Positions 1-10,757 of a DNA stretch of 64,000 nucleotides are shown here, in pieces. The notes beneath the pieces are model-generated. The model was not told where the DNA came from. It was given only the letters and a program-made list of their open reading frames with translations, and made no database searches. The stretch is taken from contig JAWZSP010000008.1 of the NCBI GenBank assembly GCA_034401135.1, positions 3,100,001 to 3,164,000 of the forward strand. The letters run 5' to 3'. The translations under genes and the position numbers were made by a program. Every line of letters starts with the position of its first letter. The stretch's first letter is position 1. The DNA is from Volutella citrinella. Taxonomy: Eukaryota > Ascomycota > Sordariomycetes > Hypocreales > Nectriaceae.

Positions 1-1140
1 GGCGTACATGCTCGGCGCAACCGAACACCAATTACGACACATTTACGAAGTCGAGTCAAGGGGAATGGCCCCCTGGCGAGATGCTCCAGCCCAGGTCACT
101 GAACGTAACTGGCGGGACCTGCTTGGACAAAAGCAGTACCAGCGAGGGTATCTAGACTACTTCGAAGCTACGCTGGCTTCAAAGTTCTCGCACGACTGGA
201 ATAAGACGGTTGAACATTTCATACTTGAGGGAGAAAAACCCTTGATCAGCAGCGCCATTGGTGGTCGTACGTGCCCATAAGCCGTGGGCGCGGTTGATTC
301 ATTTCAAGCATCATGAATTGCTAATATCTCTAGTCGGACACCCACTCATCCACTTGGGATATGCCTACGAGATGAACTCCAAGGATATCGCCATGGAAGC
401 CCTTACCCTTACGGCCGTGCAGTACAACTACCTCCACAAATATATCGACGACAAGAAGTATACAGTACCCTCGGAATGGCAGTCAGACTCCCCGCTGGAG
501 ATTCTCAACCGGGTCGCGCAGGACAAGCGCTTCGACACACTATTCCAGCGGCCAGCGATATCCAATATCGATAGGCTGTTCGAGGCGCACGAAGAACTGG
601 TACTTGAGTACTGGAACGCGTGGGACCTCAGAGACCCCGTCGAGCAATTCGAGAAGTCCCAGGAGGCCGCTGTCGCCCTACTAACGGCCACGGTTAAGCC
701 TGGCAGCCATGCATACAGCTTTTTTATCGTCCACCTCCTTACGACGAGCCATACTGTCAGAATCCTACTACCCAGTATCCCGTCCAAGTTCCATATTCCC
801 CTAGTTAGGGGCTGGTGGCTTCTGACCTTGGCTGGGTATATTGCGCACCTCCGGCCTGCCATTAATCCAGACAATGTCGAGAAGGATGTGAAGGGACGTG
901 ATTGGAGATGGGTCGAGGAGCGCGCGCTGAATTCGGCGTATGCCACGGATGCTCACTATGTAAAAGGTGCGTGTGCTGCTACTGCTGCTTGTTGTGTAGA
1001 CAGGAACTTCCAATGCTGACAGGACCACAGCTATTCGGGCGATGAAGGAGGCTGCTAAGACTTGGGGCGATTCCCACGGGCAGTATCTCGCCTCCGCCGT
1101 GTCGTTTGCTGGCAACTTCCGCGGGTGGAGGTTCAGCTAG
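1..1140 (+). CDS. Questin oxidase-like protein (DUF4243 family), 5' end outside window
   Basis: The 3' part of a gene already open at base 2 (frame ...AYMLGATEHQL). Exons are 2..266, 334..966 and 1031..1140, with introns GT 267..AG 333 and GT 967..AG 1030, and all phases close. Splicing the first intron creates GLGHPLIHLGYAYE, a conserved motif of the questin oxidase-like family, and splicing the second gives HYVKAIRAMKEAAKTWGD before the stop at 1138..1140. Known members cleave anthraquinone rings in Baeyer-Villiger fashion in fungal polyketide pathways (GedK/AflY type), but many family members are uncharacterised. The N-terminal part lies upstream. No polyketide synthase is visible here, so the substrate is unknown. 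The next gene is another oxygenase on the same strand. Confidence 0.85.
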
Positions 1141-1537
1141 GCCGTTGACTTAAGAACGAGCCGTGCTCTTATGTATTAATGTTGGGTAGTGCGACCTGAG
1201 AAAAATGATGCACAATATGCTCTTGATGAGACCCGGAAATATGCCAACATGCATTGCCTGTCGATGTTGCGCTGAATTGCAACTGCGGATCTGCTTTTTG
1301 GCCTGCTGACGCTCTGTCATCCAATACTTTGGAGTCTCAAACCCCACCTCGGCCGCATTGCGTGATGGATGATTGATGCTCGATTGTAGCCGAGGCTCCC
1401 TGGCCTCCACAAGCGTCATCATCTGCATGGATTACGCGATTAGAACCCCTCCATCAACCACCCAGAACTAGAGGAGGTTCCAGCTCAATCACCACTCTTC
1501 CAGGGCAGCTATTATAAAGCTCCCAACATCTTGCGCA
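1141..1537. other. Intergenic, with TATA-like box
   Basis: No gene was found. A TATAAA lies at 1513..1518, only 20 bases upstream of the next start codon. It may be a core promoter element with a very short leader, or it may be chance. Confidence 0.35.
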
Positions 1538-2710
1538 ATGGCTACTTCAGTTCGACAAGGCGGTCCGGTCCTCAAGGGCCCATTCGATTTCCCTGATAGT
1601 CCACTCAGCCGTGCTGCCAGGCAACCTCTCATGCTCGGGGTATTTCTCAACCTGCAAGACATCAAGATTTCGACCCATCCAACTTCAAATTCATGGGACT
1701 TCGATTACAACCTCGAGGTGGTGCAGAAAGCCGAGGCACTTGGGTTCGACTTCGCCTTTAGTAGGACGCAGTGGTTGCCCAAAGGCGGCTACGACGGGGA
1801 GGCGTCGCTCGATGCCTTTGTCGCCCTTGGCGCCATGGCGGCTGCCACCAAGAGCATCCTGTTGATCTCAACCATGCATGTTCTGTACGGCCCGTTGCAC
1901 CCATTGCACATTGCAAAGTACGGAGCGACACTGGACCACATCGCCAAGGGACGATGGGGCATCAACGTCGTCACGGGCCATCGCGCCATTGAGCATGAAA
2001 TGTTTGGCTGGCAACGCATCGAGCACGACAAGCGATACAGTATGGCGGCGGAGCTGTTTGACGTGACCAACAGCCTGTGGGGAGAGACGGAGAACATCAC
2101 CTACGAAGGGCAGTCGAATCCTTGGAAACTAGCCAATGCGTGGATTACGCCCAAACCCTTATACGGCAGGCCCGTTCTCGTAAATGCCACAGGGTCGCCA
2201 GCTGGCATCGACTTTGCGGCTCGCTACTCGGACCTCATCTTCGTCACTTCTCCGGGAGGCTCACACATTGACAGCGCCCTCGAGACCCTACCCGACCATA
2301 TCAAGACCATCAAGGACGCCGCTAAAGGTGTGGGCCGTACCATCAAGATCATCATCAACCCAGTCATCGTTTCCCGGGACACGGCAGAGGAGGCCGAGGA
2401 GTATGCACTAAGTATTGCCAGGGGAAAGGAGTCAGAGAAGACGCGCGACTTCTCGGCTCCCAAGGCAGGATATGACAGTGATGCCCACGCCTGGCGAGGA
2501 CTACTCGACCCAAAGAACAAGCAGGGCCTAGGTCTGGGCGGGAACATTGAGATTATCGGGTCGCCCGAGCAAGTCGTGGAGAAGCTACAGGCACTTCACG
2601 ATGTTGGTATTGATGGAGTGCAGCTCAGCTTCTATGACTTCAAGGTCGACCTCGAGCATTTTGAGGACAAGATTCTGCAGTTGCTCAAGGAGGCTGGGCT
2701 GCGTCTGTAG
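1538..2710 (+). CDS. Luciferase-like flavin monooxygenase (RutA/SfnG-like group)
   Basis: An intronless 390-residue frame starting at ATG 1538. It matches the bacterial luciferase-like (LLM, PF00296) TIM-barrel fold throughout: an N-terminal strand (PLMLGVFLNLQ), then a stretch around residues 65-90 with AEALGFDFAFSRTQW, GRWGINVVTGHR followed by EHEMFG and HDKRYSMAAELFDV, and a C-terminal GSPEQVVEKLQAL plus GVQLSFYDF. This order of motifs resembles the pyrimidine, dimethylsulfone and related FMNH2-dependent monooxygenases (RutA, SfnG), which take reduced flavin from a separate reductase. No reductase gene is in the window. The length is normal for the family. The lack of introns and the strong likeness to bacterial enzymes leave bacterial transfer possible, but composition alone does not prove it. 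The substrate cannot be told. Confidence 0.88.
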   Translation: MATSVRQGGPVLKGPFDFPDSPLSRAARQPLMLGVFLNLQDIKISTHPTSNSWDFDYNLEVVQKAEALGFDFAFSRTQWLPKGGYDGEASLDAFVALGAMAAATKSILLISTMHVLYGPLHPLHIAKYGATLDHIAKGRWGINVVTGHRAIEHEMFGWQRIEHDKRYSMAAELFDVTNSLWGETENITYEGQSNPWKLANAWITPKPLYGRPVLVNATGSPAGIDFAARYSDLIFVTSPGGSHIDSALETLPDHIKTIKDAAKGVGRTIKIIINPVIVSRDTAEEAEEYALSIARGKESEKTRDFSAPKAGYDSDAHAWRGLLDPKNKQGLGLGGNIEIIGSPEQVVEKLQALHDVGIDGVQLSFYDFKVDLEHFEDKILQLLKEAGLRL

Positions 2711-4764
2711 TTGGTGTCAAGGAGATTACTAGATGGAAATTAAATGCCCTGGAAACATTCTTCAATTAATCAATTCTGAAGTAAGCTGTGGACCTCGCCG
2801 CCTCTCCCAAGGTTATTTGCCACGGAGAAAAAAGGGATTGCAGGTTTCACATAGGGTAGGCGCCACTATATTTGTCACAAATAATCACAAATATCCGAAT
2901 AAACACGAGACAGAAAAAGCCAATCTTGTCTTTAAAGCGACAACTCAAAAAACCTGCAGCTGTCGTCATTTATCCCAGATTATAGCTCAACAGTGCCTGG
3001 GCTATGTGTTGGTAGATGCGAGAAAACCGTTTGTTCTTTCAGTGAGGCATCACCATTCTATTCCAAGCCAATCTTCACCACTAATTACGCCGAGACCAGC
3101 ACCCGGCCCACGTGGAAATGGACTTGATTGACGCGTAATCGATGGTGACGCAGGTACAACCAGCCATTGGCTGGCCCGCACGAGGCACTCTGATTTCATA
3201 ACCACATCTCCTTAAGCACCCACAACCAGGTTCCGGGTAGATGTGGACGCGGATAAACCATGCCGCTTCTGGAGTGATGCCAAGGGCCCCTCCGCTGAGG
3301 GCTTCTAGCCTGTTTCGAAAATCCCAGCCTGTGGGTTCCTGATGGGCCAGGCTCGGTAACCTGGACGGGATTGACGACGGACGCGACGGGGACGGATAAC
3401 CACAAGCTTCAAATAGGGTTTACAGGCTTGAGTATCAAGTGCGGTGCGGCTGGATGGGCTGAAGGCACGTTTATACACGTTGGGATGCCACTTGTTCGCG
3501 ATGCCTCGGCCCCGCCGTCTACCGACCACGTGCGAAATCGAGGGATGCACCACAGGGGGCGGCAGCCGAACGGATTCCCCCACGCTTGCTGCACGACAGC
3601 CCTGAATCCTTCTTGTGCGAGCCAAAACCTAAAAGCTGGCGACGCCGCAGTTGGAGCATCTGCACATTGGCTGCCGCGTATTGCTGGGAGGGCCTGGGGC
3701 GGCGCAGATGGCCTGATGCGGGAATTTACTCGTTACCGTAGAGTGGCCCCCGAACCGGAGACGCTCTCAACGCGCGACCGTGGGACGGGAGCCGGGAGCA
3801 AGGGGGAAAGGTGGGATCGTGTCCGTCTTTGGCGCGTAAGACTCAGGGATGGGGTTGTATCCGGGAGTTCAAAGTCCCTGGGCCCTAATGGCCACTTAAA
3901 TCTAGTGTGCCTGTCACCACGCAAAAGGGGGTGGGCCGGACCATCAACCTCGAACAGATGACGGCTGCCAGCTCCTAAAAGAGCGCCGTCGACGGATAGG
4001 GTGGGGACAGGCCAAGGGCAGTGTCTGCACAACACGGCCGAGAGAACAGAGCAATGACCGGGCAGACCTGGTCCTCGTCGTATTGATCAGTGAGTCTTCT
4101 GGGTCTGGATAAACAAGAATGCAACCCTGCGGAACAATTCTGCCAAGCCCGGAGACGGCGTTTCTGAAACAGGGGACGGAGCTGGGGGCTCCGACTCTGC
4201 GGGCTTGCCCCAAGTCGTCGCATGTCCGTTCCCAGAGGTGCCCAGTCCAGCACCGCGCGTGGCACGATGCCGTCGTCGCCCTGCACGCCCGAGATCGTGG
4301 CGTGCTGGGCTCCCCCGGGGGCAAATTCCCCGGATTGTCCCCCTATGGGATGATGCCTGGGCAGCCACAGGCGACGGAGCATGGGTCCTCACCGTCCCGG
4401 CGTCCCCCCCTGCCGCAGACTAGCGTTGCACCATGTCGAAACCATGTCAGCAACTCCGATTCAGTGATTTCGTCCCCCTCCTGGCCCTCAGGCCCAGCAT
4501 CGACCCCGGTCCTGAAACGGCTTAGTTGCTCACACGGCCTGTCTCTTTGGTGGATTTTTTCTGGGCTGGACCTTGCTGGCCGCCCATCACCACCCTGGCG
4601 GCATGACTGGCAGCGCCTCTTTACCAGGCCGCTGTCCGTCCCCATCCTCTGGGTCCTGTTTCCCAATCTGACTGCCTCGAGAGAAACGCATTTTCGAACC
4701 CATCGTCCTTGTTTTTGTTTTCCCCTTTGGAAGTTGTGCGGCTACCATGACAAAGGGTTAAGCG
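2711..4764. other. Long intergenic region, no gene recognised
   Basis: About 2 kb. The first third is AT-rich and the rest GC-rich. Several overlapping open frames occur on both strands between 3196 and 4910, but none shows a known domain, a splice-consistent extension or a convincing start. A tRNA T-arm-like stretch near 3862..3880 has no matching acceptor stem. Part of the end is presumably the promoter and leader of the following gene. Confidence 0.5.
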
Positions 4765-6348
4765 ATGAATCCCTTCCCCCGCGCCGACAACTTCGACAAG
4801 AAGAAGGTTTACGTCTTTGTGAACCCGTACACGGAGCTCAATGTGGGATTATGGACGCTGTTCGCGGCCGCCAGCATCTTCCTGTGGCTGCGCATCTGGG
4901 TCAAGATTAACTGGCGGCATGGGCTTTGGTACGACGACTACATTCTCTTAGCATCGTGGGTATGTACCAAGGGCAACGGCACACAAGAACCCAAAGGATC
5001 TACCCGCATCCCTAACCAGATCTGCGTCGTCTAGGCTGTCCTACTCGCCAACAATTCTCTCATCGTCCACGAGTTCAGGACCGGCTACGTGCTCAACAAC
5101 TCAAAGGAGAAATGGGACGAACGAATGCGCATCCTCATCAACGTCTCGTCGTGCGGCACCCTCATCGGCCAGGCATGGACCAAGACTGCCTTTGGCGTGA
5201 CGCTGCTCCGGATCGGAAACACGTGGCAGATCTGCGTCATCTGGTTCTGCATCGCGACTATGAATATCTGGATGATCATCAAGGTCGTCTTCCAGTGGGC
5301 CAAGGTCTGCGGCGAGAAAACCTACCAGGGCTCGTACCTGCTCGACTTTTGCATCAACAAGAAGTTCCGCGAGGATTTTAAGGAGGGTGGAAATGGTGAG
5401 TAGACGCCAGTCGCAAGGGGCGCGACCGTGATGCTGACATGGCCGACCAGTCTGGAACATCATCATGGACTTTGTTTTCGCGTTTCTGCCCTGGCTCATC
5501 ATCTGGAAGCTGGAGATGAAGAGAATGGAAAAGATCGGACTGGGCATCACCATGGGCCTGGGAGCAGTGTACGTCATCTGGAGCACAGATGGCTGGATTC
5601 CAGCTAACAGGCAGTAGCGTTGCCATTGTGGCCGCGGTTCGAGTTGGGTGGAAGGATGACGGCAACCAGCGAGACGAATGGTATATCTGTAAGCTGCCAA
5701 CACGACCTGTGTGCCTTGGGTCATGCTAACCAACCACCAACAGGGCGCAACGCGCTATCACAAGTCTGGTAGGTCTTGAACTTATGGGACAGGTCCTATA
5801 CAGCGAGACTGACCGTTTGGTCCAGGTATTCATCTGAAATCACTGGAACTATCCTCGTCCAGTGCATCCCAGTCCTACGGACGCTCGTCCGGGACATGTA
5901 TTCCACCTACAACTCGAAGCGACTCACATCTACCGTCGACGGAAACAGCACGGGCATCACGAATCGATTTAGTATCAACAGGACGTCCGCCATCATCCAA
6001 ACCGAGGCCAGCAAGTCATATGCCGGCACCGAGCGAGTAGAGCTCCGCACCATTCCAGAGGACCAGAGCGAGCCCCTCGTCAAGAGCGCGGCCTGGTCAC
6101 CCAACTCTCCCGCCGGCCGCAGGTACGATCAATCACCGAGACTCTCGTCATGGCGGAAAGACGGCAGCCTGTCGGTACGAAGCCCAGACCTGCGGAGCCC
6201 AGATCTTCGGAGCCCAGACCTTCGGAGCCCACCCATGCGAGGCCCAGACCTGGAGTATGGCAGGACCCAACACCGCCCAAGCTCGAGGCTCAGCCTGGAG
6301 GAGTCTATAGATCAGGGTTTGTGGCCACCACCACGAAGTAAACGATGA
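4765..6348 (+). CDS. Fungal rhodopsin-like integral membrane protein (SAT4 family)
   Basis: Six exons: 4765..4959, 5035..5395, 5451..5568, 5618..5688, 5744..5768 and 5826..6348. All junctions are GT-AG and in phase, giving 430 residues. Transmembrane helices are visible at LWTLFAAASIFLWLRIW, AVLLANNSLIV, ICVIWFCIATMNIWMIIKVVF, WNIIMDFVFAFLPWLIIW, LGITMGLGAVVVAIVAAV and TGILVQCIPVLRTLV-like stretches. The WYDDYILLASW motif in the first cytosolic segment is typical of the plant-pathogen PTH11/SAT4-like family (fungal rhodopsin domain). The hydrophilic C-terminal tail from about residue 270 includes five near-identical 15-bp units encoding RSPDL. Family members are membrane proteins of largely unknown role, and some act as receptors. 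There is no N-terminal CFEM domain. Exon 5 is only 25 nt. Confidence 0.85.
6181..6255 (+). repeat. 15-bp tandem repeat in coding tail
   Basis: Five imperfect copies of a unit beginning AGCCCAGACCT, in frame, encoding RSPDL repeats in the cytosolic tail of the rhodopsin-like protein. Because the unit is a multiple of three, copy-number change would keep the frame. Confidence 0.85.
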
Positions 6349-8150
6349 AGACGGGGCGCGCAAAGAGGAGGGTGGGGGGGTGTAGCGATTGTTTCACAAC
6401 ACGAGAACATAGATTCGTTCCGATTCACGTCTCCAGAGTTGACGGGGGTGCTCTGGGATTTCATGTATCATATCAAGGGGACAAGGCGTCATTTGCAACA
6501 GCAACGTTTCTTTCGTGCGACGGAACCAGTAAAAACAGGCTTAGAATACCCGGTAATTGAACTCACATACGCTGACAGCCTGACACGCAACCCGCCACAA
6601 GGGATGAAGCCGCTGCAACACACCAAAACCCCACCATTGCTCACGGCGCTGCTCTCAGCCAAGGCACAGAGATTCATTCCCGTTTGGCCCTCATCTCCGG
6701 CACTTTCAGACAATCTCGATTTATGAGACCAAAATTGCGGGTTTGGCACGTGCTTGGAACCAGGGCCGTTTCAGCAAGCGGCGTGGCGCCATTTCTTGAC
6801 CCGCAGGTCGTCAGCCTTCTCCATACACGGGTCCGATCAACATCTGTGGCGCCGGCATGTGCTTGATGACAGCTGATGGATCACATGCCACGATGGCGTC
6901 ACCTTGCACTTGTTTTAACGGAGCTTCTTCTATGGATGTATTGTTTAGAAGTGTCGTATCTGGCAGCCATGGGCAGATGAGGCCCGTGGTGGCTGTGGGA
7001 CCGAATGCTATGACCAGGCGACCGTCATGTTTCAGGGCACTCGTTACATCTGATACGGCGATACCTCAGGAAAAGACGGAGAATACGTAAACCCCTCTGG
7101 AAGCTTGGGCTTCAATTGCACATGGTTAGGAGACCGCGCGACTGTGATAGGCTGCGATAGTGAAAGATTTAAAACAGGCCGTTATCGTTTCAACGCAATC
7201 GGACCATCCTCTTGAGCACATCAAGTGGTTTTTTGTGCCCTTTTGTGCCCCGTCGTATCTTCTTCCAGACTGGGGATCCGGGCCCGATTCATTTAGAGAA
7301 CCGAGACCTATGGAGTGCAGTGTGTAGCGGCGGGCGCTAATACAGGCCAGGGCAAACGGTGGGTGGTTCCGCTCCCAAGAAGGGGTAATGTCGCCCCGCC
7401 GGCCTCTAAGATGACAGACTTTACCTTGACGCTGACATGTTGAGGATTTGGCCGGCTAGCGAGATTAGGCACTAGCGGCGCAGTCTTAGTGCAGGAATCC
7501 AAGGATGGGCGGGTGCAGTGGTTAGACCGGTGTGTAACACATCGTCTGGATCAATGAGACGGCTTGAGAGGCTGGTTTGAGCGTGATAGTGACGGGATGC
7601 TGGATGCAAGGGATCCAATGGCTTGTGGCGGTGTCTCTGCCAATGTCGCCGTTGGCATGGGACGGGAACGTTTGGCGGGGAAGCGCTGTAGTTTTAGAGG
7701 CACTATTTAAAGTCGCATGATGGTGTTGGCAGGGGCATCCTAAGAAGCCGAGCCGCGGCAGGGCATGCCAATCGCGGCTAGGAGGGGTAAGAAAGGATGA
7801 CCTGGAAACGGGGATTTAAATAGAAACAGAGAACAGAACAGTCGCGCATGGTTTTAGCTTCTTTGCTTGCAAATTGCGAATGGAGCGATGGACGAAGAGG
7901 GATCCAGCTTCTTGCGACCCGCCCACTAGTACAAGTGTCCAGTTGACGGGGTCATCTGGCGGCAGGGCTGAAGCCGAGTCATATTGGTGATCTCCTCACA
8001 TGCTGGCTAGGACTGATGAATAAGAATCGCTTGTATCAGGGATATCCATTGATTTGCTGCTTGCACTGACACCAAAACGCGTCCAACCACTCCTCCAACT
8101 ACTCCCCAAGTCGCGCAACCGTATCTCAAATATGTATCTGTCACTACCGT
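6349..8150. other. Intergenic region, no gene recognised
   Basis: About 1.8 kb between convergent genes. Only short unrelated open frames occur, without splice partners or domains. No RNA gene was recognised. Confidence 0.5.
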
Positions 8151-9429
8151 CTATTGACGCGCCTCTGGAACTCCCCACGTCGTCCTCGACGACCAGCACA
8201 TCTCGGCAAACACGCGGTAGTTGTCCGGGTTGTTGAGCTTCCTCAGCGCACTCACCGGGTTGCCAAATTGATTCACCCCCCGACCACGCGCCAGGTCGTA
8301 CGCGCCCATGAAGCCGCCCGCCACGTCGTCGTCTACCCATCCGCGGTTAGCTCATGTATCCTTCGGGCTCTGTCCCACGCGACTGGGAACTAGGGGAGGG
8401 TACTTACATCCAGCCGGCGGGTCCCTGACGTGGCCGACGACGTGGGTCATCTCGTGGATCAGGGTGCCGGCGACGGTGTTGTAATGCGCCGCATAGGCGC
8501 GCGAGTTCGGCGGCCTGGGCGGAGCATCGAAATCCTTTGCCAGCGTGCTGTACGCCTCTAGGGGCTGTGGCTGCAGGTTCGCGTCCACGTGGTTGGCATA
8601 CTGGTTGGGGCACAGGATGATGCCGATGATGTCCTCGTTCTGGTGGCTGGCCGCCTTGCCCAACCACGTCTTCCCGGCATAGACGTCAAAGCCCTGCTCG
8701 GTGCACGGCTCTATGGTGTTACCTACGGTTTGCTTGTTTAGCTCCGAGGTCAGGTAAAGGATAAGAACACCACGCACCTCTGAAGGGACGAGGGATGATG
8801 TACTCGGTGAAGCCGGGTGCGCCGGGCTGGCCACCGTTGTTGTTGACGGCAGCATACCATACTTCTTGATTCTCGCCTATTGACAGGATTGAGCTTCATG
8901 TCCGTATATTGAATGGGACGATGAGGACTTACTCCAGCCTGGGATTCTGCCCCGTGTCAGACCACGGGTGCCGCACAAAAGATAGGCACGCTCCACGCCC
9001 TGCATTGTGAGCGTCTCTTCTAGGGACTTCTGGATGTCTGCGTATATGCCTTTTCGTTGGTTAGCCATTTGAATTTGAGTGCGTCCCAAGAGCTGCCTCA
9101 CTATTGACAAAGTCCATTGATCCTTCGGGATCGTCCAACCCCTTGTGGGGCGAGAAGTTGACGTTGAAGATGAAGTTTGAATTGGCGCCGGCATTCTTGC
9201 GGGCGGTACTGGCGATTGGCCTTCGGCCTTTGGTGGATTCAATCGAAGTCTGGGCGTTCTTGGTCATTTCTAGGGCAGTGTTCCAGACGTCATTCATGTT
9301 GACGGTGAGGGCTGGACGGCTTCCCTGCGGCACGTTCCAGTCGCCGTCACAGCCGATCCGCGTCCATGTGAATGCGAGACTCTGGCCCACTGCCAACGAG
9401 GACAGAACTGTCTTGAAAGCAATCTTCAT
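8151..9429 (-). CDS. Secreted zinc metalloprotease, aspzincin/M35-like
   Basis: Five exons on the minus strand: 9429..9102, 9049..8933, 8876..8778, 8722..8408 and 8350..8151. All are GT-AG and in phase, giving 352 residues. The start is MKIAFKTVLSSLAVGQSLAF, a clear secretory signal. The middle holds YADIQKSLEETL and VWYAAVNNNGG. The catalytic zinc motif HEMTH is at about residues 271-275 (bases 8442..8456), preceded by GTLI as in the fungal lysine-specific endopeptidase/deuterolysin-like domain. In that family an Asp downstream is the third ligand, and candidate aspartates follow in WVDDDVAGGFMGAYDL. The protein is probably exported and degrades extracellular protein. The C-terminus after the zinc site (about 75 residues) resembles that of fungal secreted putative peptidases. 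Substrate specificity is not predictable. Confidence 0.82.
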
Positions 9430-10757
9430 CCTGGGAGGGGAGTGAGACTACAACCTGTCGCCTAGTTAGATGTGGTTGGAGACTGGGTTGCCCAGAGACA
9501 ACTATTTGGGGGACTGGAAGCGACGGGCAGGCGGGGGAATATACCAGCCGTATTGCTTGAATAATAGGGCCAGGTAGTACTTATAGAACAGGCCCAACTC
9601 GGGGCGGCGGTCTGTCTATGGGTTGGCGATCGGGTTTAAAGACACAGCCGTGGGAAGCGAGTTTCCTCCGTTTACAAGGCACCCTGGGAGTGGCACTAGG
9701 TAAGGCAACATCGCATCTCTTCTGGCCCCCAAAGGCTGTGGAGGAAACGCGTCAACGGAACGTACGGAAGGATGAGAAAAAATATATTAATCGGCCAATG
9801 ACGTGCAACGGTCGGAGACTATTCTCTGCCGTTCGGGTCCGTCTGAGTAAGCCCAAAGCTCAGGTGGGCTCTCCCATGAAACAAACGCGCATATCATAGA
9901 CTAGTGCGCGGGAGCTATTCACGGCACCTTGACGTAGCCGTCTACAAGTACCGGTCGCTCGTGTCAGCGTGGCGTGCCGCGTACCAACTCATCAGGGCTG
10001 ACGCCGAGAATCCCTCGAGGGAGCATGTCAGCTGCATGCACACCATCAATCGGCTGCTGCAGGGGTCAGCCCAGAATCAGTCCTCTAGCCGCGTATAGCA
10101 ATTGATGCCGCCCCCCTTGTCCAGAGGTCATTGGCCAGCTGCATGTCAGATTCCTCCCTCCGCATTCAGGCACAGACCTATCCTCCACATTAGATCGTCA
10201 TCTGCACCAGACCTGCCGATCAATCCGACCAACACAGCCCCGAAGGATTTGAGATACCGTGATTGTCAGCAGATAACTTGCCCATTACAGACTTGAGACA
10301 TCTAGTACTGAGCTAGCGCCTCGGCTATCAAGCAAAGTGTTGGCATCCCGCGGTTTACGAGGGGGCTTGCATATGGGTGAAGGATTTGCAAAAGATCCAT
10401 TCGTCTACTCAGCCTGTGTGCTACCCCATGATTATTATCGTGACGAAGTGGCTGACGGCCAAGCCATCTCCCGAGCATCCTAGGCCCCAGGACATGATAC
10501 GCGGCTGGTTGGGGGCCACAGGGCGGAGGCTCGGCTGCGTCGGTATATTCACAAATTCTCTGGCAACCCAGTCTCCCGCAGTCCTCCTAGGCTGTTGTTC
10601 ATATAAAGTCAAACACACCATTAGTACAAGTCGCCCTAACCGTCCATCAGTGTCCTAGTTTGAGTCCCTGCTCGCTCTTGTCAGACTCAACACACTGGGT
10701 GATCTGCCATCGACCCAAGACATACTTCACTTCTAGCCCAGTTGGGGTATCTTCACC
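9430..10757. other. Divergent intergenic region
   Basis: About 1.3 kb between the divergent protease and repeat-protein genes, so it should hold both promoters. No gene, RNA or clear motif was recognised. Confidence 0.5.

Noticed and set aside
3862..3890. tRNA-like T-arm (GGGAGTTCAAAGTCCC)
   Set aside because: No matching acceptor, D or anticodon arm at the right spacing upstream.
3196..4910. Cluster of overlapping ORFs in the GC-rich intergenic region
   Set aside because: Mutually overlapping frames on both strands, Arg/Pro-rich from GC bias, with no domain or splice partner.
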